A stretch of DNA of 10,641 bases from an uncultured Eubacteriales bacterium (lineage in GTDB: Bacteria; Bacillota; Clostridia; Oscillospirales; Oscillospiraceae): assembly GCA_900550615.1 (NCBI GenBank), contig URSX01000058.1, positions 1 to 10,641 of the forward strand, read 5' to 3'. The translations under genes and the position numbers were made by a program. This document shows positions 1-6,782 of this stretch, one piece after another; position 1 is the first letter of the stretch, and each line of letters starts with the position of its first letter. The notes under the pieces are model-generated. The model was given only the letters and a program-made list of their open reading frames with translations. It did not search any database and had not been told where the DNA came from.

Positions 1-3000
1 TTGCTGCCATTGGTGATTTTCCGCAGCTCCCGGCCCTGCCAGCTGTAGCTGGAGCCGTTGTAGCTGGTCATGTTCCCGATGGCGTCATGGCCGATCGTCT
101 TGCCGTTGTACTTGGTCAGCAGGTCGCCCCAGCTGCTGTCGTAGACGTAGGAGCGGGTCTCCAGGGCGGAAGACGGCAGGGTTCCAGTCGTAAAGGCGTA
201 GCGCTTTACAGACTTGATGTTCCCGGCGCTGTCATAGGTATAGACGAAGGTGGCGTTCTGGGTCTTGCTGTCGTGGCGGGTCAGCTGGTTTTTCTTGTCG
301 TAGGTGTATTTCTCCCGCAGAGGCTTGGTGTCGTCGGTGGTCCAGACCCGCTCGGAGGTGATGTTCCGGGCCTCGTCGTAGGTGTAATACAGGTCCGACA
401 CATCCAGCAGACCGCTGGTATGGGTATAGTCGATGCCCCGCACCAGGGAGGTGGTGCGGTTTTCGTCGCTGGTCCAGTTCACATACGAGTAGGCCGCCGT
501 GGCGTCGCTGTAGTCAGAGCCGGTCTTGTAGGTGGTCTGGTACGGACGGGTGAGGCCGTCGTAGGCGGTACTCACCTTGCCGATGCTGAAGAAGGACGCG
601 CTGGCGGGGAGGTTGTCCGGCGAGGTGTAGGTATAGGACGTGGTGCGGGTCACTCCATTATAATGATAGCGGAGTTTGGTGGATTGGTCAATGGTGTTGT
701 ACCCGTACTGCAGCCAATTGCCGTCCGAGCAGTCCGTCCGAGTGAGGCGGCCCAGGGCATCGTAGGAATAGGTATAGTACCGATTGCTTACAAAGTCCCA
801 GTGGCGGCCCAGCTGCCCGGCGGCGTTGTAGGTCCACTCGGCCTTCTTCTCCCCGTTATAGGACTTGCCCGCCAGCCGGTCCAGGTCGTCGTACTCGTAT
901 CCGACCTTCAGCCCGTTGCCGTACTCCGACCCGGTAAGGTTCCCGTTGTTCTTCTCGTAGGTGTTCTGCACCAGGGTCTTGCCCCCGGCGGTGGTCTTCA
1001 GGGGATTGCCGAAGGTATCGTAGGTGAAGGCGTATTTGGTGGAGGGGGTGGTGACGCTGGCCAGATCCTCCTTGCTGTAGGCATAGCTCACGGCGGACGC
1101 GGCGCTGCTGTCGGAGGTGCTGTTGTAGGCCGCCACCTTCTCCAGCCGGTCGCTGTTTGCGTTATAGGTGTACTTCGTCACGCCTCCGGTGGGGCCCTCC
1201 ACCGAGCTGAGGGTCCCCTTGGTGGAGTTGTACGCGTACTTGGTGTAGTGGCCCCAGTCGTCCATGCTCTGGGTGACGAAGCTGCCCTTGCTGTCGTACT
1301 TCGTGTACTGCTGGATGTACTTCTTGCTGCTTTCCACCCGGGAGGTGGTCAAATTGCCGTAATCGTCATAGCCGAAGGAGAAGGTCACCTTCGGCGTGGT
1401 GGTGCTGCTGTCGGTGGCGCTGGTGGCCGAGACCAGCCGGTGCTTATTGCTTGTGTCATAGGTGAACTTGTATTTCTTGTTGTCGGCGGTCTTGGCCTCG
1501 GTGATCTCGTTGACGCTGCTGTAGGTGAAGGTCTGGTTGCGCCCGGCATTGTCCTTGGCCGAGATCATGTTGCCCTTGGCGTCATAGGTATAGCTGACGC
1601 CTGTTTCGTCCAGATTGACCTGCACGCAGTCAAAGAGAACCGAGTTGGCGTTCTTTTCATACGCGCAGAACACATCCACACTGGCGATGGTTTTAGGCGT
1701 GTCAAACCCGACGGTGCCGGAGGTATACTGCCAGCCCGCCGAATAATGGGGATTGAATTTGATCCAGCGGGTACTTCCTGTGGTGCCGTCCGTGTAGTGG
1801 GCGACCACACCGATGCCGAAGTGCCGCCCGCTCTCCAGCGGCACAGAGCTTCCCTTGGCCTGGGCGCTGACGGTCAGGAAGGTCTTGTTGCCCACGCGGT
1901 TTATGGGAATGCTCTGCTTCACCCGCTTGGCAGCGTCGGGGCCGCCGGTGAATTTGTAGAATCCGTCGCTGTCGCTCCAGGTAAGGCCGTCGCTGCCGGA
2001 GGCGCCGCTGGCGGACCAGACGGAGCTGTTGCCGCTGTCGTCAAAGCTGCCGTTTTCGGCCAGGTTATAGGCGTTCACGCACACGCCCTTCTCCAGCTGG
2101 GCGCAGTCGAACCAGGCGGTACCGGCGCCGCCTGTAGTGCAGCGAACGCGGATCTTGGCCGTTCCGTCCGGAATCTTTCCGGAAATGGAAATCCGCTGCC
2201 AGTCCGTGGTATAGTCGATGGGATTGGACTTGACCGTGGAGAGGGTATTGCCGCTGGCGTCCAGGAACTTCATGCTGACTGCGGCGTCAGCATTGTCTCC
2301 GCCGGTCTTCACATAGGCGGAAAAGGAGTAGTACGTATAGCCGGAGAGCACCGTCCGGGTCTGGCTGGCATACGCGCCGGAGCCTGTGAGCTTCACGCTG
2401 CGTGTACCCAGATAATGGGCATCGGTGGCATAGGAGGCAGCGCTCAGGGACCAGCTTCCACCTCGCTCAAAGCTGGGATCGCGGAGCATATTCCGAACGA
2501 ACTTTTCGCCGCCGCCTACGGATTTCAGCGCGTTGGCGGTCTTGTTGTTCTCCTCAGAGCCGGACACATAGGAATATGTGCGCATGTAACCGGTGCTGCT
2601 GCGGATGCTCACAGTTCTGCCGCTGTTGTCAAACTGGTAGGTCTCCGAGCGGCCCTTGTTGTCGGTAAATACCGTGCGGTTCATACCGGAGTAGTCCATG
2701 GTGAGGTGGGTGCCCTCTGCGGTATCGGTCCGGTTTTTCTGGAATACGCTGACAACGCGATTATCGGCAGCTGCCTTCTTGGTGGCCGCGTAAGTATACT
2801 CTAAGCGGCTGCCGTCCGTCCCCACAGCGGCTGTCATTTTGTAATTATTGTCAAACCCAAAAGTCGTTTGCTTTCCGTCCGGAAACTTTATGGCGGTCAG
2901 GCTGCCATATTCCGAATATTTAAACTCGGTGATGCGTCCGGAAGGATCTTTTACGCTCAGCAGCCGGTCTTCTTTTTTCCCATCCGGCCCTGTGGTGTAC

Positions 3001-5150
3001 GTAAATACAATTTGCCGGTTGTCTCCGTCCTTCACCCGGTCCACTCTTCCGTCGCTGAAATAATCGATTTTGATAAAATTATTGTCGCTGTCGGTGATCC
3101 TCAGCAGATTTCCATTGGCTGTAAACGACAGCTGCTCACCCGCATCCGAGGTGATCACATATTTGACGTAATTTTCCACGGTGCCCTTCACGGTGAGTGT
3201 AAGACCCATGCCCTCCTCGTCCTCATAAACGGAAGAGGAGCCGCTTTTTAGCTTGAAGTAGTGCGCCGTGCCGTCGCTGTCCTCGTATTTGAATCTATAA
3301 CCGCTGTTGTAGAGCGCCGCCTGCAGGCCGGAGCCTCCGCTGCTGATGGGCGTGAGCTTTTCCTGAATGCTCAGACGCCAGCCCTTCCCGACGGTGTAGG
3401 GTCTGTCCACAACCTTCCCGTGCTGGAATCCGTTGTAAATGAGACTGATGGACACTGGCATCCGGCCGCCTGTGGTGGCGGCCACCGGAGCAGCAAAAAC
3501 CAGGTTTCCGGTGTAGTCATTGATATAGCTGCTGCCGCTGCGGCCCAGGGATTGGGTGTGGGTCGTCCAACGCCCCTCCAACCCCTTGGCATTCAGGTAG
3601 GAGACTTCCAGCGTCGGACGATAGCCCGGATAGTCGGTGTTGTCCGTGGATACAAACCGTGCGATCGCATATGCATCCGTGTCAGCCGCCTCCAGACATA
3701 CGCCGTAGTTGGCGCTGCCTTCATACCATTTTTTTGCCAGTGCCGTTACATCGAAGGCAGCCCAGTTTCCGCGGGTAGAATCAGATACCGTCTGGAAGTC
3801 CACAACAGTCATATTTCTGGACGGCAGTCCGGAAAATGACACGGACTGTATGATGTCGTTTTCTGTCCATGAGCCGGTTACCTGATAAGCATTGATCTGC
3901 AGGGAGCTGTTATCCACATGACTGTATCCATAGCCGTCTGTATATTGTCGGATGTGTACCGCGCTTCCCACGACCACATCCCCTGCTGCCAGTGTGGGCA
4001 GATCAAATTTAATGTAGGTCCGTGTTTTTCCATAGTCATTGCCCTTGTCGTTTCCAAGCACCAGCGTGCCGTTTGGATAGGAATCCGTCTTTTGATACAT
4101 GGCCGTTGCATCCTGATTCGGATTCGTAGTGCCCTGAAACACATAGGGGTCGATTTTGACCGGATAGCTCCGGTCAGCATCCTGCAGCCACTGCTTGTCG
4201 GCCGTCAGCAGCACCGCCATCTCCCCGTTCTCCACCGATTGGATCTCCAGCGAGAGGTCCTGGCTGCAGGCCATGGCGGCGTCCTCCATGTAAGGCGCAC
4301 AGACGGTAAACGCCGTCTCGCCCGATTCATCCAGAAGCGCGATCTCCTGAGAAGAGACCTGCTTTGCTTCCATCTCGCCGATCGCATAGGTCAGCCGGAA
4401 CACGTTGGCGGCGTCTGCGGACTTTAAAACCAGATTTTCCTTCAGATAGACGGCATCGAGAATGACCTCCAGATCCACATTGGGCGCGATGTGGGGATAT
4501 ACCAGACCCTCTGTCACCTTGCAGACGGCCTTTGTTTGCGCGTTGTCCGCGCCGTCCGCTGCTTCGCCCAAGGAAAGGGGCTGGGCGCTGGCAGAATACA
4601 GGACCTCAGCGTCTGCCGCTGCCCGGGCGGACTTCAAATCTGCGGATACCGCCGCATACCGCCACGACAGGGTGTTTTTCCCGTTGGTCATGGACGCCAG
4701 ATAGGCGCTGTCGGTGCTTTTGGACAGAACGACATCCAAGGGAGAGCTTTGAGGGACATACACCTGCCGTCCGTTTGCCGAGGCATAGGTGTCCGCACGG
4801 GCCGGCAGTTCTTTATCCACCAGCTCCTTCTCGTCGGTCAGAACAAGCGAGTTGTCGATGTCCTTCCACGGTGCGTCCGCGCTCGTCTGATAATGGACAG
4901 GCGTAGCATACTTGACAGCCATATAGCTGCCATCTGCGCGGTAAAAGTGCTTGGTGTCTGCGCTGCGGAGAGACTCATCCTCCCCCAATATTTCGGCAGA
5001 AGAATCTGCAACCTCTGCGGATGCGTCCGTTGTCTCTGCGATGGCCACAGGCTCGTCCGCAGCAGCGGCAGCCCAGACCTGCATGGGGACCAATTCGGCA
5101 AGGAGCAGCAATGCAAGGAAAAACGATAGCAGTTTTATGCTTTTGTGCAT
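1..5150 (-). CDS. Secreted RHS/YD-repeat protein with DNRLRE-like and tandem carbohydrate-binding-like modules (3' end outside window)
   Basis: I translated the frame by hand: 1716 codons without a stop, running off the left edge, so the C-terminus is missing. The start is the ATG at 5150, preceded by AAAGGCGG seven bases upstream. Residues 1-28 form a signal peptide (MHKSIKLLSFF, a leucine-rich core, then VWAAA). Residues 32-58 are acidic and probably a linker. The region 60-330 carries the KHFYRADGSY and PWKDIDNSL motifs usual at the N-terminus of Firmicutes RHS proteins. Residues about 335-515 resemble DNRLRE (GKTRTYIKFDLP, RPTLEV). Next come INDYTGNLVF and MPVSISLIYNG, then a first YD-repeat block at about 660-886. 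Two beta-rich modules resembling carbohydrate-binding domains follow (887-1031 and 1032-1186), each ending near a FDC motif. A second YD block (YTYDAKGNM, YDDLDRLAGKSYNGEKKAEW) runs from 1187 to the edge. By family, such proteins are exported and form a beta-sheet shell around a variable C-terminal domain, often a toxin or adhesin. That domain is not visible, so the activity is unknown. It stands alone on its strand with its own promoter. Confidence 0.93.
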   Translation of the reverse strand, partial: MHKSIKLLSFFLALLLLAELVPMQVWAAAAADEPVAIAETTDASAEVADSSAEILGEDESLRSADTKHFYRADGSYMAVKYATPVHYQTSADAPWKDIDNSLVLTDEKELVDKELPARADTYASANGRQVYVPQSSPLDVVLSKSTDSAYLASMTNGKNTLSWRYAAVSADLKSARAAADAEVLYSASAQPLSLGEAADGADNAQTKAVCKVTEGLVYPHIAPNVDLEVILDAVYLKENLVLKSADAANVFRLTYAIGEMEAKQVSSQEIALLDESGETAFTVCAPYMEDAAMACSQDLSLEIQSVENGEMAVLLTADKQWLQDADRSYPVKIDPYVFQGTTNPNQDATAMYQKTDSYPNGTLVLGNDKGNDYGKTRTYIKFDLPTLAAGDVVVGSAVHIRQYTDGYGYSHVDNSSLQINAYQVTGSWTENDIIQSVSFSGLPSRNMTVVDFQTVSDSTRGNWAAFDVTALAKKWYEGSANYGVCLEAADTDAYAIARFVSTDNTDYPGYRPTLEVSYLNAKGLEGRWTTHTQSLGRSGSSYINDYTGNLVFAAPVAATTGGRMPVSISLIYNGFQHGKVVDRPYTVGKGWRLSIQEKLTPISSGGSGLQAALYNSGYRFKYEDSDGTAHYFKLKSGSSSVYEDEEGMGLTLTVKGTVENYVKYVITSDAGEQLSFTANGNLLRITDSDNNFIKIDYFSDGRVDRVKDGDNRQIVFTYTTGPDGKKEDRLLSVKDPSGRITEFKYSEYGSLTAIKFPDGKQTTFGFDNNYKMTAAVGTDGSRLEYTYAATKKAAADNRVVSVFQKNRTDTAEGTHLTMDYSGMNRTVFTDNKGRSETYQFDNSGRTVSIRSSTGYMRTYSYVSGSEENNKTANALKSVGGGEKFVRNMLRDPSFERGGSWSLSAASYATDAHYLGTRSVKLTGSGAYASQTRTVLSGYTYYSFSAYVKTGGDNADAAVSMKFLDASGNTLSTVKSNPIDYTTDWQRISISGKIPDGTAKIRVRCTTGGAGTAWFDCAQLEKGVCVNAYNLAENGSFDDSGNSSVWSASGASGSDGLTWSDSDGFYKFTGGPDAAKRVKQSIPINRVGNKTFLTVSAQAKGSSVPLESGRHFGIGVVAHYTDGTTGSTRWIKFNPHYSAGWQYTSGTVGFDTPKTIASVDVFCAYEKNANSVLFDCVQVNLDETGVSYTYDAKGNMISAKDNAGRNQTFTYSSVNEITEAKTADNKKYKFTYDTSNKHRLVSATSATDSSTTTPKVTFSFGYDDYGNLTTSRVESSKKYIQQYTKYDSKGSFVTQSMDDWGHYTKYAYNSTKGTLSSVEGPTGGVTKYTYNANSDRLEKVAAYNSTSDSSAASAVSYAYSKEDLASVTTPSTKYAFTYDTFGNPLKTTAGGKTLVQNTYEKNNGNLTGSEYGNGLKVGYEYDDLDRLAGKSYNGEKKAEWTYNAAGQLGRHWDFVSNRYYTYSYDALGRLTRTDCSDGNWLQYGYNTIDQSTKLRYHYNGVTRTTSYTYTSPDNLPASASFFSIGKVSTAYDGLTRPYQTTYKTGSDYSDATAAYSYVNWTSDENRTTSLVRGIDYTHTSGLLDVSDLYYTYDEARNITSERVWTTDDTKPLREKYTYDKKNQLTRHDSKTQNATFVYTYDSAGNIKSVKRYAFTTGTLPSSALETRSYVYDSSWGDLLTKYNGKTIGHDAIGNMTSYNGSSYSWQGRELRKITNGS

Positions 5151-5199
5151 GTTGTATCCGCCTTTCTATTTCTTCTCTCTCTTTTTAGTTTATAATGGC

Positions 5200-5208
5200 A
5201 TTATAGCA
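5200..5208 (-). promoter_or_regulatory. Extended -10 promoter of the RHS gene, overlapping a 15-bp palindrome
   Basis: On the minus strand TGCTATAAT is a perfect -10 hexamer with the TGN extension, about 50 bases upstream of the RHS start codon. It predicts transcription starting near 5193 and a leader of about 43 bases. No good -35 box lies at 17 bases, which is tolerated for extended -10 promoters. The hexamer is one half of a palindrome at 5191-5205 (TATAATG, one base, CATTATA), so a repressor could bind here; that part is inference. Confidence 0.55.
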
Positions 5209-5271
5209 TATAGTTTTTTGCAAATAAAACTATTATTTCATAAAATAAATATATTTTTATAGATACTCTAA

Positions 5272-5396
5272 TCCCAAATACCGCTGCGCGAAGGACTGGA
5301 GCAGTTAGGTGCAAACGCGCCCTTGCGGCCTGGGACGTGTATGCTGAACCAGCAAACTGATCTATCGGTGAGCCGTTTAATCTCTGTTTAACACTT
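5272..5396 (+). other. GC-rich island in the intergenic region, unidentified
   Basis: Between the AT-rich RHS promoter (5160-5270) and the rightward promoter lies a stretch with clearly higher GC. CCGC at 5281-5284 can pair with GCGG at 5325-5328, and GCGCG at 5286-5290 with CGCGC at 5316-5320, giving an imperfect hairpin with a loop of about 25 bases. One plus frame is open from after a TAA at 5269 to a TAA at 5394-5396, about 40 codons, with no start or ribosome site in good position. It could be a gene remnant, like the neighbouring ones, or a small structured RNA. I do not recognise it. Apart from this and the two promoters I see nothing in 5151-5440. Confidence 0.3.
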
Positions 5397-5417
5397 CCGC
5401 AGTATATGTGGTATAAT
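5388..5417 (+). promoter_or_regulatory. Rightward promoter before the histidine kinase remnant
   Basis: TTAACA at 5388-5393 and TATAAT at 5412-5417 are separated by 18 bases. TGG directly before the -10 hexamer makes it an extended -10. It would start transcription near 5424, just before the ATG at 5441. It probably drove the gene cluster whose remains follow, and may still give a transcript through 5441-6198. Confidence 0.55.
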
Positions 5418-5440
5418 TAAAATATATATGGTGGGGAGGG

Positions 5441-5560
5441 ATGGGCACGACCATCAAAAAACGGCTGGCGCAGTCCAATATTATTGCTATGCTGGTGATC
5501 CCGCTGCTGGTGGCTGCGGCGCTGGTGCTGCTGGGCATGGGCGCTGCGGCGCTGCTGCTG
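5441..5560 (+). pseudogene. N-terminal remnant of a sensor histidine kinase
   Basis: The first 36 or so residues (TIKKRLAQSNII, MLVIPLLVAAALVLLG) have the form typical of the N-terminus of Clostridia membrane histidine kinases: a basic RL.SN motif followed by a first transmembrane helix. No second helix, HAMP, HisKA or ATPase domain follows. Around 5550-5565 the sequence passes into a different membrane protein read in another frame. The purine-rich GGGGAGGG lies directly against the ATG, closer than a normal ribosome site, so the true start may have been altered or lost. Read straight through, the frame continues as a 137-codon hybrid to 5854 by passing out of frame through the next gene. 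It cannot be a working kinase. The assignment rests on the look of the N-terminus alone and is moderate. Confidence 0.5.
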
Positions 5561-5561
5561 G

Positions 5562-5714
5562 CTGCTGACGGCGGCGTGGCTCTACCGCAGCGCGGTGAAC
5601 GTGGGGATGAGCAAGTCCCCTTGGATGATCCTGGCCCTGGTCTGCAACCTGCTGGCGGTAGCGGCGTTCCTCATCGTGCGGGACGCGCCCCAGCGGACGA
5701 GAAAGGCGGCATGA
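5562..5714 (+). pseudogene. C-terminal remnant of an unidentified small membrane protein
   Basis: In the frame LLTAAWLYRSAVN onward, about 50 codons are open to the TGA at 5712-5714. They encode a hydrophobic segment (WMILALVCNLLAVAAFLIVR) followed by a basic tail (APQRTRKAA). The pattern of a basic loop, one transmembrane helix and a basic cytoplasmic tail suggests the end of a polytopic membrane protein. No start codon or N-terminal part is visible; upstream the sequence is the histidine kinase head in another frame. Its stop overlaps the first ATG of the DUF368 gene in an ATGA arrangement, so the two genes were once translationally coupled in an operon. The family is not recognised. Confidence 0.5.
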
Positions 5715-6198
5715 TGACCATGGGCTTTATGACCCCCTTTCACGGCTTTTGCATGGCCCTGGCAGGCAGTGTGCCCGGAGTATCCGGCGGAACGGCGGCG
5801 TTTATACTGGGCTTTTATGACCATTTCATCGGTGCTCTCCACGATATCTCCTGAAGCTGGGCGCGGGCTGGGTGATCGGCATGGGCCTGTGCGTGTCGCT
5901 GCTGGCAAATCTGTTCTCTGCACACATCTACTTTATGAGCAGCCTGTTTCTGGGCCTGACGGTGGTCTCCATCCCCTTTGTGGCCCTGGCGGAGAAAGCC
6001 GCTCTGCGCCGCCGGCAGAATCTCCCCTTCGCACTGCTGGGTACGGCGTTGGTAGTGACTCTGACCATTCTGCGGGGCAGCACGGGGCCGTTGACGGTGA
6101 ACATGGCAGGGCTGCGGCTGGTAGACGCGGCATACCTGTTTCTATCCGGGGTGGTAGCCATCACCGCCGTGGTGCTGCCGGGCATCTCCGGCTCCTCT
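5711..6198 (+). pseudogene. DUF368 (PopT-type undecaprenyl phosphate translocase) pseudogene, frameshifted and truncated
   Basis: DUF368 proteins are polytopic membrane proteins; members called PopT have been reported to return undecaprenyl phosphate across the membrane for cell-wall synthesis. The first part (5711-about 5850) has the family's hallmark GFCMALAGSVPGVSGGTAAF followed by GFYDHF. It then hits a TGA after HDIS at 5852-5854. The family sequence resumes in another frame as LKLGAGWVIGMGL, through SAHIYFMSSLFLGLT and VVLPGISGSS, to about 6198. I remember roughly 15 more residues between these parts in intact relatives, so a short deletion, not one lost base, fits best. After the second PGISGS motif the sequence switches abruptly to the end of the opposing DUF3795 gene, so roughly the C-terminal half is gone. 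AAAGGCGG precedes the ATG cluster at 5711-5722. It is certainly broken; the family call is strong. Confidence 0.78.
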
Positions 6199-6409
6199 AT
6201 AGCTTATCACAAAACGGTGTTTTCTCACCTTCAACCCGGCAGCCGACACAGTTGATCATTTCAGGTAGGATCGTTACCCCGTTGAGCTCTGTCCATAGGG
6301 CGGCGGTTTTTTTACGCAGGGCGTTGTCGTTTGCGAGTGTTGCGATTCTGGCATCGCATTTTTCGCAGTCCAGTCCGCAGCAGCCAATCAATATATCCGT
6401 GTATTTCAT
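6197..6409 (-). pseudogene. DUF3795 zinc-ribbon-like protein, 3'-truncated
   Basis: The first 69 residues match the DUF3795 pattern: CGLDCEKCDARIAT, then LRKKTAALWTELNG, then INCVGCRVEGEKTPFCDK. The paired cysteines suggest metal binding; the family's function is unknown. Intact members usually run on for a further 30-40 residues with more cysteines (a C..C..CP.. segment). Here the frame ends at a TAG created exactly where the sequence joins the DUF368 remnant of the other strand. The start is well supported: ACGGAGG lies six to seven bases upstream of the ATG at 6409. It sits 17 bases after the methyltransferase remnant, so both were in one leftward operon. A short protein may still be made, but it lacks the usual C-terminal cysteines. 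Confidence 0.7.
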
Positions 6410-6426
6410 CGTTACCTCCGTAAGCT

Positions 6427-6642
6427 TTAATTCTTCCTAACAGCAAGGCAGTAATTGACATGCTCAAAGGCTTTCATATCTGCCCCGGCCTTGTCGATCA
6501 CATCCCTTTGAATATCATCCGACGTCATCAGCTCTTTGGCAAGTTGATCTGCAAAAACCGGATGTTCTTCGTTTTCTGCATGAAACACCCGTCCGAAGGA
6601 ACTCATCAGGGCAGTAATACTGGCTTTGTTATTCATTCTCAT
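6427..6642 (-). pseudogene. Class I SAM-dependent methyltransferase (leucine carboxyl methyltransferase-like), internally deleted
   Basis: The frame gives 71 residues. The start (NNKASITALMSSFGRVFHAE, then HPVFADQLAKELMT) fits the N-terminus of the LCM-type methyltransferases of Clostridia, which are normally about 260-300 residues. The end (KAFEHVNYCLAVRKN) fits their C-terminus. Between them the SAM-binding Rossmann core, including the glycine-rich motif, is absent. An in-frame deletion of around 200 codons near 6500-6520 explains this. The start may be the ATG at 6642 or, better matching the family, the ATG at 6636; both overlap the end of the preceding frame, pointing to translational coupling. 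The product cannot bind SAM. The family name is from memory of typical ends of this group, so it is moderate. Confidence 0.5.
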
Positions 6643-6739
6643 GGTCTTCTTTCCATTGATTTTCCGGCAGTGTTCTTGTCAGGATCAGTGTATAAGTCAC
6701 CGTAATGGCAATCAGAACGGCGAGATGGAGCAGGAAAAA
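6629..6739 (-). pseudogene. C-terminal remnant of an unidentified membrane protein
   Basis: About 36 codons are open to the TAA at 6631-6629. They encode a single transmembrane helix (LLHLAVLIAITVTYTLILTR) and a charged tail (LPENQWKEDHENE). There is no start codon; to the right the frame runs into the pyc terminator, whose T-tract supplies the first codons. The stop overlaps the start of the methyltransferase remnant, as in a coupled operon. It is probably the end of a polytopic membrane protein whose front was removed by a deletion reaching the pyc terminator. The family is not recognised. Confidence 0.4.
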
Positions 6740-6770
6740 CGAGAGGCTCCGCCGGACAGCGGAGCCTCTC
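6735..6770 (-). terminator. Intrinsic terminator of pyc
   Basis: GAGAGGCTCCGC at 6741-6752 and its perfect complement at 6759-6770 form a 12-bp stem with a 6-base loop. On the minus strand it is followed by GTTTTTCC. It lies 13 bases beyond the pyc stop codon. On the plus strand no T-run follows, so it is directional. Confidence 0.92.
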
Positions 6771-6782
6771 AGAATTTCTTCT

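Noticed and set aside
87..2804. A 905-codon open frame on the plus strand
   Set aside because: It is exactly codon-aligned antisense to the RHS gene, low in lysine and full of V/G/A/L, and has no ribosome site or recognisable motif. It is a by-product of GC-rich codon use.
5441..5854. A single 137-residue plus-strand protein
   Set aside because: It is a hybrid of three pieces: a kinase head, out-of-frame reading through another membrane protein (P/G/R-rich middle), and the start of DUF368. It is not one real gene.
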